64,000 nucleotides of DNA, taken from Lineus longissimus (taxonomy: Eukaryota > Nemertea > Pilidiophora > Heteronemertea > Lineidae). The stretch covers positions 7,752,501-7,816,500 of the forward strand of contig NC_088315.1 in NCBI RefSeq assembly GCF_910592395.1, read 5' to 3'. Of the stretch, positions 20,101 through 28,640 are shown piece after piece. Under the pieces are notes generated by a model that worked only from the letters and a program-made list of their open reading frames with translations, did no database searches and was not told the DNA's origin. Position numbers and translations under genes: made by a program. How positions within the stretch are numbered: the stretch's first letter is position 1; each line of letters opens with the position of its first letter.

Positions 20101-22524
20101 GAAAAGACTCTAGGAGTTGTGTGGTGTGTTGAATCTGACATGCTACGATTTAGGGTGGAGATCAAAGACAAGCCATTGACCAGACGTGGCTTGTTATCCA
20201 CCGTCAGTTCCATCTATGATCCCCTTGGTCTAATATCGCCTTTCATACTTACAGGAAAACGAATTCTGAAGGAGTTGTGTTTGAGTGGTTCTTCCTGGGA
20301 CGACCCTCTTCCTGACAATGTAAGGAACGAGTGGGAAAGATGGAGGACCGAGCTGCTAGAATTGCCCAAGGTTTCCATTCCTAGGTGTTATCGGGCTGGC
20401 ACGCTTGAAGGGCCGGTGACTAATGTCGAGCTACATCATTTCAGTGATGCTTGCTTCTCTGGGTATGGTCAGTGCAGTTATGTTCGGCTTGAAGACGCTA
20501 CCGGTAACTGCACTACTTCTCTGGTGATGGCCAAGTCGAGGGTTACTCCTGCCAAAGCTGTGACAATTCCCAGGCTGGAGTTAACTGCGGCACTCCTGTC
20601 AGCTAGGGTTGGTAAGTTCCTTGGCAAAGAACTAGATTATGACCAGATAGAACATTTCTACTATACTGATAGCATGGTTGTGCTTGGCTATGTGAATAAT
20701 GAAAGCAGAAATTTTCACATTTTTGTTGCAAATAGGGTGCAGGAAATTAGAGACTTGACTAACATAGCCAATTGGAGACATGTTGACACTGCGCAGAATC
20801 CTGCTGACATAGCATCACGTGGCATGAATGTTTCTGAGCTTTCAGCTAGCCGCCTTTGGTGGCAGGGCCCAGAATTTCTCGTTTCAGGACCAGTGCCGAC
20901 CCTTCCTGAATGTCCAGTGGTGAAAGATGACCCTGAGCTGAAGAAGTTCGTGTTCAAGACAGATGTTGTTCCTGTACCAGAGGTGCCTGACATGGAAAGC
21001 AGGTTCGCCAACTTCTCCTCTCTGTTGAAACTGAAGAGGGCCATGGCTGTGAGCATGAAGTATGCCAGGAAATTGAAGAACAAGGATCCTGACACTTGTC
21101 CTCCAGTCACTACTGATGACCTGAAGCAGGCAGAGGATCAGATAATAAGGTTAGTCCAAGGTAAGGCGTATCCTGAAGAGCTAGCATCCCTGAGCAAAGG
21201 GACTAGATCTGCTGTCAAAGCTGGCAGCAAAATTGCGCCATTGGATCCCTTCCTGGATGATAAGGGGATTATTAGAGTTGGTGGTCGCCTGAGTCGATCA
21301 TCCATGTCATATGAAGTCAAGCATCCAGTCTTGATTCCGCGTACTTGTCACTTGGCTAGCTTGATAGTTAAACGTTTCCACCAGAAGGTTGGTCATTCCG
21401 GTAGAGGAATGACGTTAAACAGTATCAGACAGGCTGGGTTTTGGATTGTAAATGCCCGGTCGATAGTTGCTAAGTTCATCATGGGCTGTGTGTGTTGTAG
21501 AAAGCTTCGGGGAAACCCCTGTGTTCAAAAAATGTCTGACCTGCCTACCGACCGCTTGGAGCCAGCCGCCCCCTTCAGCTATGCTGCCGTTGATCTATTT
21601 GGCCCTTTCACTGTCAAGTCCGGTCGTAGCGAACCCAAGCGTTGGGGTGTTATGTTCACGTGTCTGGCCAGTCGTGCGATTCATATCGAGACCGCAAATC
21701 AATTGACCACAGATTCATTTCTCAATGCGTACCGCCGATGTGTGAGTAGACGTGGCAAAATCCGATTTTTGCGATGCGATCGTGGTTCGAACTTCGTAGG
21801 TGGACAGAATCAATTGTTAGCAGCGTTGCAGGAAATGGATCGCGATAAGATCAAGCATGAGTTGCTGAAAGACGATTGTGACTGGGTTGATTTCGAAATG
21901 AACTTTCCTGTGAGCAGTCACATGGGCGGTGTATGGGAACGAATGATTGGCGCAGCGCGTAAGGTGTTGTCTGCTCTGCTCATGGGCACAGGAGCTCAGC
22001 TTGATGACGAGTTGTTACGTACATTACTCTGCGAGGTTGAGTACATAGTTAACTCGCGCCCGTTAACAGTTGTAGATTCCACTTCTGCGGACCTAGAGCC
22101 CCTGTCACCAATTCAGCTGCTTACCCTGAAATCTCAGGTGGTGAAGCCACCGCCGGGCAAGTTCGTTAAACAGGACATATACTCTAAGAAAAGGTGGCGT
22201 TGTGTACAGGCTCTTGCTAACCAATTTTGGGAGCGTTGGCGTGGCGAATTTTTGGTAATGCTGCAGCCTAGGAAGAAATGGCTCAGCCAGCAGAGAAATC
22301 TTGAGCCTGGTGATGTTGTAATGCTCGTAGAAGAGGGCCAGCCTAGATGCGCATGGCCTCTGGCTCGTGTTACAAAGGTGTGTCCTAGTCAGGACAAGTT
22401 GGTCAGAAAGGTTGAAATTTTTGTTGGGAAAACCAAATCCCTGTTGGATAGACCAGTACATAAGTTGATCCTCCTGGTAAAGAACCGGGACAATCCTGTT
22501 GAGGAGAGTGAAACTCTGGAGTAG
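17146..22524 (+). CDS. BEL/Pao Gag-Pol polyprotein
   Basis: A single intact frame of 1792 residues. In order: a Gln-rich N-terminal helix (~15-50); a DUF1759-type gag domain (~155-300); a CX2CX4HX4C zinc knuckle (415-428) followed by more Cys pairs; a DUF1758-type aspartic protease with LLDDQSD around residue 496; and reverse transcriptase with KYRVVFD (~792) and catalytic YVDD (918-921). RNase H follows with D1101, E1145 (RLELTAALL), D1175 (YTDS) and D1221 (NPADIASRG). The integrase has an HHCC zinc finger (H1412, H1417, C1448, C1451) and a core triad D1483, D1545, E1598 (GGVWERM). A DUF5641-like C-terminal domain spans ~1710-1785. All catalytic signatures are present and there is no stop or frameshift. 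Roles: particle formation, processing, reverse transcription and integration of the element. The start is the first ATG, 22 bp after the LTR. Confidence 0.97.
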   Translation: MHRRGLDLLADAADRQTTMFLQQESRRLADELQHMQTQLQALSDSRQRASRDWISSRWASTPIPPQPNFSSVEATCSKARCTMPTAEATAHAVDINTGIDPPQCRTPPVLPARDPSPTNHEKSADSGFDLSKAISTLADVLVRRGEGLPKKEPEVFKGDIFSYPSWKNSFNVLVEGRYPSAMDRLYYLGRYTAGDAKRCIKGLLDLNTCEAYAKAKQILEERFGDRLKLSENFRNRLDKWPSVKPGDGKGMQELSDFLCECETAMTSLSNLSILNDAIEQRRVIDKLPRFMQERWLTVVDKWRFGADSDGSGQVVNDSYPPFSRLVQFVKKHARIMSNPILDRSSSAPTKSVVSVKPAQRSSFATGTETITEKATGPTKCVLCPKDNTHAIDSCVKFKNMSLSDRKEAVKKHGLCLGCLKWGHRVRDCKSKHKCKTCSRAHPTLLHDDSFKPVESTVHCTESSDVGSECLHTMIVPVYVYHVDDPSREVLVYTLLDDQSDTCFVSESVLEGIDKRGDSTYLKINTVLAEGVVPAERVTGLMVRGFGESAKISLPVVFSRKGIGACRSQIPRQTSAKQWRHLKGVAPKIMPYREDIEIGMLIGQNCARAIRPRQIVAGGEDDPYGVKTALGWGVVGRMDKLGSRLANSQDRFVYRTRTKEINPSDILQVLGQDFADTNDVDSHSLSVEDRLFIEKVSSGIKLRDDGHFEIPLPFREDQVRLPNNRVMAMKRTQSLKARIRKDAKYGEEYVKFMSKLIDAGQAERVPENELDLDNGSVWYIPHHMVSHPHKEGKYRVVFDCAASYQGEALNGHLLRGPDLINNLVGVLARFRKEEVAFTCDVQGMFLQVVVPPRHRNYLRFLWWEDGDVSKEPVDYRCTVHLFGATSSANCANYALKATAERFKDDYEPQVATFFNRNFYVDDGATSVLTTSQAISLALGSVSMAGKGGFTLHKILCNNKEVLKHIPNQYLSENLQCLELGNTQLPVEKTLGVVWCVESDMLRFRVEIKDKPLTRRGLLSTVSSIYDPLGLISPFILTGKRILKELCLSGSSWDDPLPDNVRNEWERWRTELLELPKVSIPRCYRAGTLEGPVTNVELHHFSDACFSGYGQCSYVRLEDATGNCTTSLVMAKSRVTPAKAVTIPRLELTAALLSARVGKFLGKELDYDQIEHFYYTDSMVVLGYVNNESRNFHIFVANRVQEIRDLTNIANWRHVDTAQNPADIASRGMNVSELSASRLWWQGPEFLVSGPVPTLPECPVVKDDPELKKFVFKTDVVPVPEVPDMESRFANFSSLLKLKRAMAVSMKYARKLKNKDPDTCPPVTTDDLKQAEDQIIRLVQGKAYPEELASLSKGTRSAVKAGSKIAPLDPFLDDKGIIRVGGRLSRSSMSYEVKHPVLIPRTCHLASLIVKRFHQKVGHSGRGMTLNSIRQAGFWIVNARSIVAKFIMGCVCCRKLRGNPCVQKMSDLPTDRLEPAAPFSYAAVDLFGPFTVKSGRSEPKRWGVMFTCLASRAIHIETANQLTTDSFLNAYRRCVSRRGKIRFLRCDRGSNFVGGQNQLLAALQEMDRDKIKHELLKDDCDWVDFEMNFPVSSHMGGVWERMIGAARKVLSALLMGTGAQLDDELLRTLLCEVEYIVNSRPLTVVDSTSADLEPLSPIQLLTLKSQVVKPPPGKFVKQDIYSKKRWRCVQALANQFWERWRGEFLVMLQPRKKWLSQQRNLEPGDVVMLVEEGQPRCAWPLARVTKVCPSQDKLVRKVEIFVGKTKSLLDRPVHKLILLVKNRDNPVEESETLE

Positions 22525-23199
22525 TTGAGCCTTTTCGTGGGCCGGGTTCTGGTTTTTGGGCTCCAGGACCTGGGTCATGGATTGTGCTCCATGTATGAGT
22601 TAGTCTTGACTGGGATGAGAGAAATCTGACAGTTATTTTGTTTCCTATGACTGTGTGATTTCTCTTCCCCCTTGGTACAGGTTGCTAATTTGAAGCAACT
22701 GGTGCTTATATGTAAAGATTGCTCGTGGGAGCAAATAGACATTTTTCTAAAAAACATGATGTTTGCACTTCTCTGTATTTTGAATTTTTACCTGCGTGTA
22801 ATTAAGATAGTGTATTTGTGTACTGTACATGTTTGTGATGCTTAAGAGGGGTTTTTGAAGCATTATGAGCAAGAAAGTTGGAAAAGTTTCGGTTTCATAG
22901 TGGAAATTTGAATTTCCTAGTTGCTTAGATAGCAGAGTGAAAAGTTGAATGTGTCTGTAAGTTTAGTTTGACTGACTTTCTGTTTTAAGGTCATTTCAGC
23001 AAAGTTTAAAGCTGAACCGTGGAATTTGAGGTTCACTTGATATGTTTAAAGCTGACCTGTGTTTTTAATGGTCACTGTTTTGGTTCTGATTTCAAAAGTT
23101 TTTTGTTTTTTTTTTGTTTGTTTGTTTTTTTTTTTTGACTTTGTGAGGTGAATTGTATAGTGTTTGTAAACTGTTTTGGGCAACAGTTTAGGAGAGGCA
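22525..23199 (+). other. 3' non-coding tail of the BEL element
   Basis: 675 bp between the polyprotein stop and the 3' LTR. It has no open frame of note. It includes a T/G-rich stretch (about 23098-23136) of T runs broken by single Gs. The purine tract AGGAGAGG at 23190-23197, two bases before the LTR, is the likely plus-strand primer (polypurine tract). Confidence 0.8.
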
Positions 23200-23991
23200 T
23201 GTGACGGCCGCCAAGTGCGTCCTGAAGAAATTTGAATTTGGCGCCTTAGTTTTCGCGCGCTTGGGTGGCGGCGCTGCTGTCTCAGCTTCCGCCCAACTCC
23301 ATTGAATTTTAATTGTCAAAGTTTAGGACGCAGTTGTCCTCTTTTGTCCGCCTTTGCGGTGAAAGTTTCGAGGCCTTGTCAGACGGGATAAAGGTAACTA
23401 TAAAGATAAAGATGTATAGAACCCCTGGAAACTATGTTAGGACCCTGTTATCCCCAAGTTATGTAACTTAGGTCACTTTTATGTGGCGGTGTCCCACGAC
23501 TTTTGCTCACCCATGTGTTTGTGGTTGTCTTTAGACGCCTCTAGGTGGCGACACTGTACGGATGCCCGTGTATTTTTGTGCTAAGACAAATCTGTCCGGC
23601 CAACAGGTATTGTTCGTGAAGTTGAGTCTGGGTGCCTCAGGTCCCATGGCGACCCTTTTGTAAAAGATGACTCCGGGATCTTGATATGCACGGTGTTTTG
23701 AGTATGATGTTTTGACAACACTAACAGCCACATCCACTATTTAGGGACAAACTGTTAACTGGTAGTAGATTGTACGAATCTGTGCATACATTTGTATTTT
23801 ATTTTTTATGTTCTGATCCTGGAACATTACAGAGTTTTGTAAGGTTTTGATTGTTGATTATTCGTGTCTTTCAGTCTTTTACGTCAGCCTCATCGATGTG
23901 TACTATACTCCTCACGATACGAGGTCCTTATCCAGAATAAAGACGCCTCTATTCTCAATGAAAGTTTGAGTACATTTTTAAAGCCGCAACA
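23200..23991 (+). repeat. 3' LTR of BEL/Pao element
   Basis: 792-bp copy of the 5' LTR, with AATAAA at 23936-23941. It ends 237 bp before the start codon of the OGFR-like gene, in the same orientation, so its promoter could read into that gene. Confidence 0.97.
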
Positions 23992-23996
23992 ACGGG
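23992..23996. repeat. Target-site duplication ACGGG (right)
   Basis: Matches 16328-16332 exactly and marks the integration site. Confidence 0.9.
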
Positions 23997-24140
23997 GTAC
24001 TTTCTCAATCCCCGACAAAAAGTCCAAGGGAGCGAAACGACTTCGATTTGGAGCGAAACGACTGGGGGCGAAAATGTCAGGGAGCCAAGCAACCGCAATT
24101 CGTGCGGTACTTGTCGAGGTAGCAATTTATGATATACGAA

Positions 24141-24149
24141 CCCGGAAGT
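24141..24149 (+). promoter_or_regulatory. ETS-type site in the OGFR-like promoter/5' UTR
   Basis: CCCGGAAGT lies 80 bp upstream of the start codon. CCGGAAGT is the core ETS/GABP motif common in TATA-less housekeeping promoters close to transcription starts. Two GGAGCGAAACGACT-like repeats lie upstream at about 24031-24065. All are downstream of the BEL insertion, so the core promoter may be intact. Function is inferred from motif and position. Confidence 0.45.
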
Positions 24150-24228
24150 AGACTTGATTCCTGTCAAATTTGCATCAAATTTCTTCCCTTTTCTCATAAT
24201 TGTCTTGAATGTAAATCAAGTTGAAACC

Positions 24229-25841
24229 ATGATGAGCAGTAACAAGAATGAAGGGCGCGGCGGCCGGAAACGTCGGCATCAAGACATTGTCAGTTATTTT
24301 CCTGTCAAATACAAAGTGAGTCGCAGAGATAGAAGAAGATTAATCTGTTTGAGTGTCCAGTATATGAGTATGCATGCAATGCATGGCATGGTGACTTGTC
24401 AAATGAACAACTGGCCAAAGTTGTCAAACCAATCAATTATACCTTTAAGTTAGCTCAAGTGCAGAAAAGTATAGTACACTGTAAGACAATTTATGCAGTG
24501 ACGTTATACATGTTAGATTGCGAACCGTAATTCGAGAGATGTACATCATACATGTACACCCCTTAAATCAATCGGACGGGACTGGTAGTTAACTGGCTGG
24601 GTGTAAGACAGTGACTGGCTGGACTGTTCTGTATTATTGAAATTATTCTCCTCTTTCAATCAAATTTTGTATATTTTAGCCAATCTCTAGGCGCCAGTGG
24701 ATAGAAGAAGATTTGAAGGAATATCGCCAAGGATATGTGGTAAGTCAAACCAGCACAAATTGGAAATCATTTCCCAGTTTAGAAAAAAAATACTTTAAGT
24801 TTGGTATAAGGATGGCTGCAGACCACAGGGGGAAATTGAACTTCAGATGAGCTCACCAATGCTCCTGTCTTTAAATATTTGCTAAAATCTGCCATCACAT
24901 ATGGTGATCGACAGGCCTTCAAGGATGAAAACCATGTTATCAAGTTGTTTTTTCCTTTATGTGTAACCACTGATGACTGAATCATCTTCCATCTTTTTCA
25001 GGGCAAAAAAGATGATTCAAAGGCAAAGGATGAAAACCATGTTATCAAGTTGTTTTTTCCTTTATGTGTAACCACTGATGACTGAATCATCTTCCATCTT
25101 TTTCAGGGCAAAAAAGATGATTCAAAGGCAAATTTAAATGTCCTCTTTTACACAAATCAGATTGAATCGAGACCTTCCGGTAAGATGATTTGGTAAAATT
25201 GAAAAATTGCATTATAGTGTTAGATTTTGTTCGTTGTTTTCAATAAAAATACATGCATGAAAAGATCTCGTGGAAACTTGTCAGTTGAATTCACAGCTCA
25301 GGGTTCATGCTGCTAAAAACTATTTCACCTGAGCCGTTCCCAATCAGCAGCTGCCCCCCCCCCCCCGGCCTTGGTGTAGTCTCCCTTTTAACTAGTCTTG
25401 ATTGTCTACATTTCTTAATCTCATCACTTTTCAGGAGACAAAATAGATGAGATCCACAAATTATGGTTTGGTGATTATAATCTTCTAGAGAGACATCATG
25501 GATTTATACAATGGTAAGTTGGTTAATGTAAAGCTTTCTGCTTCGTTCAAGATGTATAACCTTTTATGTGATATTTGAGACTTACAAGTTGACCTCCTTG
25601 AAAAACTGATGTCATCTGACATTAGTTGTGCTACTGACTCCTAGCTGGACAGAAGTGTGTCACATTACCAGTGGCCCCAGACACCGCACATTTTGAGCAC
25701 CATGTTACTCTTAGGTTCCCCTACAGGTCTGCATGGGGACTGTCTCTGCATCACGAGTACATTGCTTTGTTGTACTTATTATCTTTTTAGCTCAGCTGAC
25801 AAGCTGAGCTATTCATATGAGTAAATGGTAGAATGAATGTG

Positions 25842-25873
<32 letters not shown>

Positions 25874-27411
25874 CGTTAAACAGGCACGTTTCAAAACTAT
25901 GGCGGATAGGCGATAGATTTTCCCTATAAGCCATTTAGACCCTTCAGGACTCCTGAATAGACCAAGTGTGGGTCCGGCAGGATTAACAGTTTGGCCACCA
26001 GGGGGCAAAAAGCCTAAATCACAAAACAATTTTTTGGCGCTTTATTCAAGCAGATAGAAGCTTGAAATAAAGTTGAAAAGGACCGCATGCATGTAGGTCT
26101 TGAAACTACTAAGAGTAGTTTTGATTGATACCACCAGTTGGCGTTACTGAGCCAAAATCTGTGTTGACCTAGTTTAAGCTTGATTTGAATTTCCCGCTCT
26201 TGTATGACTCTGAAGGTTGTGGGTTCCAATCCCACTTCGGGTCAATTTTTTTTTTTTTTAATTTTTACTTTTTTCACTTGTAAATACATTTTCTTTACTT
26301 TTTTGAATAATTTGGTGGGCGGCCATCTTGGTTTTTTTTTCTATTTTAAAGCCTTTGCTGTATCCAGAGTGACATGAATTTTATGGTTGGTGTACAATAA
26401 GTCTCCTTTACATGATATCACATGGGCTTTCTATTTGACCTACTTTTCAAGGTCAGCCTGGCTCAGGCACTTAGATTTGACTAATAAGTGGCATATTTGT
26501 CACCATTTAAAAGTCTTTTTACTTTGGTATGTTTGCCTGATATATTGACAAAACTGAGGTTGAAAGAGATCTATCGGGTACTTTCCATGTTCATATATTT
26601 CAGCTGAGCGCCAGGCCCTTGGGCCTCTTGTTAATGTTTACAGGTTGTTCCCAATCAGGGAGAAAGGTATGAATTTTCACTGTCAGGAGCTTATGAAACA
26701 TGAAACTAAGGTATGCTCTCCTGAATTACTTTTTCTTGTCTCGTTACGAAAATGTTGATACTTTATCAAGCATTTAAAATTTGATTCTTAAATAGTGCTT
26801 CTCCATTGACAGGGCCTTACTCAGCGTCTTCTCCTTGAAAGCTGTCTTATCCTGTCCCTGATGTTGTCCTTTCTTTCTAGACAATTCTAAAGGACAAGAA
26901 GGCACGTAGGCGACTGATCGTTTCCTTTAAACTCATGTTGGATTTCTATGGAATGAAACTGGTAGATGAGGAAACAGGAGAAGTAGAAAAAGCTCCAAAC
27001 TGGGAGGAGAGATTTGCGCATTTAAACAGGTATTCATCATTATCAGTATTACCAGTGTTGTAGCCGTATTAGATTATTGCTGGAATGCCTGTCATGATCG
27101 CTATTCAAAATGTTTGCGTCTCTTTCAGATCAACCCACAACCACTTGAGGATCACACGCATACTGAAGTTCCTCGGCGAATTCGAGTTAGAGAAATATCA
27201 GGTGCCATGGTTGGAGTTTCTTCTCCGTGCCGCCTTCGTTGATGCCTCGCTACCGAATATCAGGGACAGTTTAGGAACATATTGGATCGGATGTGTAAAG
27301 GAGAATCAAGAGCGACAACGATTGATGGGACTTTATAATGAATACGAAAAGAAGCAAAAACCTGTCTATCATGAGGTATCTGATAGTTCGAGTGAATATG
27401 ATACACCTTAA
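24229..27411 (+). CDS. Opioid growth factor receptor-like protein (OGFr_N domain), 7 exons
   Basis: Coding exons: 24229-24315, 24680-24739, 25107-25179, 25435-25513, 26644-26710, 26881-27029 and 27129-27411. All introns are GT-AG and phases are consistent, giving 265 residues. After a basic, possibly nuclear-targeting start (GRKRRH, residues 12-17) comes an OGFr_N domain. Diagnostic segments are FGDYNLLERHHGFIQWLFP (exons 4-5), LMLDFYGMKLVDEETG and WEERFAHLNR (exon 6), and HNHLRITRILKFLGEFELEK (exon 7). The tail is acidic and Ser-rich (SDSSSEYDTP). Vertebrate OGFR binds met-enkephalin at the nuclear envelope and restrains proliferation; the ligand here is unknown. The start is the first in-frame ATG (ATGATG, ACC before it); no in-frame ATG lies upstream. 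It lacks the long C-terminal repeat region of mammalian OGFR, so it is closer in size to a domain-only homologue. No clear polyadenylation signal follows within 500 bp. Confidence 0.92.
24921..25130 (+). repeat. Exact 105-bp tandem duplication spanning the exon 3 acceptor
   Basis: 24921-25025 and 25026-25130 are identical. Each holds the end of intron 2 (T-rich tract and TTTTTCAG) and the first codons of exon 3 (GGCAAAAAAGATGATTCAAA). There are therefore two equal acceptors, at 25001/25002 and 25106/25107. Only the downstream one keeps the OGFr reading frame; use of the upstream one reaches a TGA within the duplicated segment. Confidence 0.95.
25353..25368. repeat. C homopolymer in intron 3
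   Basis: A run of about 14 C residues lies in intron 3, about 65 bp before the exon 4 acceptor. Confidence 0.85.
25842..25874. repeat. (TGTC)n microsatellite
   Basis: About eight TGTC units directly after the palindromic 5' end of the intron 4 element. Confidence 0.95.
26164..26245 (+). repeat. tRNA-like segment inside the intron 4 element
   Basis: 82 nt. A potential 7-bp acceptor stem (TTGACCT with GGGTCAA), a perfect T stem-loop GTGGG-TTCCAAT-CCCAC (26219-26235) and TCTGAAGGTTGTGGG before it resemble the 3' half of a tRNA. A following T run (26246-26259) could end pol III transcription. The anticodon and D arms are not convincing, so it looks like a SINE head or tRNA relic. Confidence 0.5.
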
Positions 27412-28405
27412 TGTGACTTGTTTTCGATGGCTAAATTGATAATCTTGTTGTCTTATAGCTACACAATGTTTAAAGGGACTCTAAAGACAGCAGCTAGGTA
27501 GGCAAGATAAAGCTACACAAAGTTGCCTATAGGGGTCTCTCCTCTCTCACAGTACATCAAAACTATTCAAGCTTGTACGAGGAATATATTTAGTGCTGAA
27601 TCTAACATGGCCCAGTGCCCTCACTTCGCATATTAGTTAACTGAAGATGGCCAAATTGTCCCCTCTGCTCCTGCCTGAACACCTGTGTTCCTTCACATGT
27701 ATTTTTGTCCCTGCAGCAGCACTTGCCCGGATTCATTAGCCCGCTGCTTTAAATCATTAACTGCCCTTTTGTAATTTGCTCTCTGTTTGGTGTGATATTA
27801 GTTGTCGGCTGTGATACGTTCTAATTTCTAGATGCAAATAGAGTGAGTCCTCCTAAAATAAGTTGAATAAGCAGGGGGTTTTCAAGTTTAAGTATTTTTG
27901 CATAATGAATGCATAGTCAATACTAGTGGATTTGGAAGTAAGTAATATTGTGCTATCTTTCCTCGTAACTTATAGTATTATTTTTACACAGTTGTTGAAA
28001 AAAAAATTGTAAAAAAAAATTAGTTCTTAAATTTATTTCTCCAAGAATACCAATATCAAGGCCGTCTGACATACTGTCAGATAATTGCAACTGGTCGGTT
28101 GTGCAGTAAAGCTGTGTACGTTTGGTCATGGCAAGGCTGGAGTCTGGTGTATCGTACCAGATGGTACTCCCCCATTTCACGTTGTCCTGATATGTTTATG
28201 TCTCAGTTGAGGTTTTTGACCTAATTACTCTGTCTTTAGCTAGGAGGGAGGTCCATCACACTCCCCATGTTCATTTTGATGGAGTATTTGGCCTGAACAG
28301 GCAATAGTCACCAGGTGCAACGAAAGAAATCTATGCCCTCTATGATATTTCTTCTGGTTGTGACAATGTCTTAGATGTGGTCTTGGCTGATGGCAATGCC
28401 TGGGT
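27412..28405. other. 3' flank of the OGFR-like gene
   Basis: AT-rich and non-coding, presumably including the 3' UTR. I find no AATAAA close to the stop codon. No second gene is recognised. Confidence 0.5.
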
Positions 28406-28640
28406 TTGTGACACTGTCTCTGATATAGTCATTCTGGTTATGTGACACTGTCTCTGATTTAGTCATTCTGGTTGTGTGACACTGTCTCTGATATAGTCCT
28501 TCTGGTTGTGTGACACTGTCTCTGATAGGTCTTTCAAGTTGTGTGACACTGTCTCTGATATAGTCATTCTGGTTGTGTGACACTGTCTCTGATAGGTCTT
28601 TCAAGTTGTGCGACATTGCCCACGGCTGGTATTTTTGGAT
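28406..28640. repeat. 33-34-bp minisatellite (~7 copies)
   Basis: The GTGACACTGTCTCTGATATA phrase recurs at 28408, 28442, 28476, 28510, 28543 and 28577, with a diverged last copy near 28610. Two unit types alternate near the right end: one continues AGTCATTCTGGTT, the other GGTCTTTCAAGTT. An open minus-strand frame across it is a by-product of the repeat. Confidence 0.9.

Larger units (their letters stand above)
16333..23991 (+). mobile_element. Complete BEL/Pao LTR retrotransposon (7659 bp)
   Basis: A full element: 5' LTR 16333-17124, one long polyprotein gene 17146-22524, a 3' non-coding tail, a purine-rich tract before the 3' LTR, 3' LTR 23200-23991 and a 5-bp ACGGG duplication on both sides. 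The LTRs begin TGTGACGG and end GCCGCAACA (TG...CA) and look identical over all 792 bp by eye, with a constant 6867-bp offset. The domain order (gag, protease, RT, RNase H, integrase in one frame) and the Pao-type RT place it in BEL/Pao. No envelope-like frame is seen. It lies just upstream of the OGFR-like gene in the same orientation. Confidence 0.97.
25786..26634 (+). mobile_element. Non-autonomous repeat element filling intron 4
   Basis: Begins with a palindromic segment, TTTTAGCTCAGCTGACAAGC TGAGCT, and ends with GCGCCAGGCCCTTGGGCCTC TTGTTA, which contains a GGCCC/GGGCC hairpin. I associate these paired ends with an abundant element family in lophotrochozoan genomes; this is recognition from general knowledge and was not searched. 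A TGTC microsatellite and a tRNA-like segment lie inside. No transposase frame is seen. A terminal hairpin followed by CTTG-T recalls a Helitron 3' end but does not fit CTRR, so the class is open. Confidence 0.6.

Noticed and set aside
22105-22578. 157-codon minus-strand frame
   Set aside because: Antisense to the integrase C-terminal region of the BEL polyprotein; no independent support.
26014-26235. Minus-strand frame starting MGLEPTTF
   Set aside because: This is the well-known antisense translation of a tRNA-like T arm, here the SINE/tRNA relic at 26164-26245.
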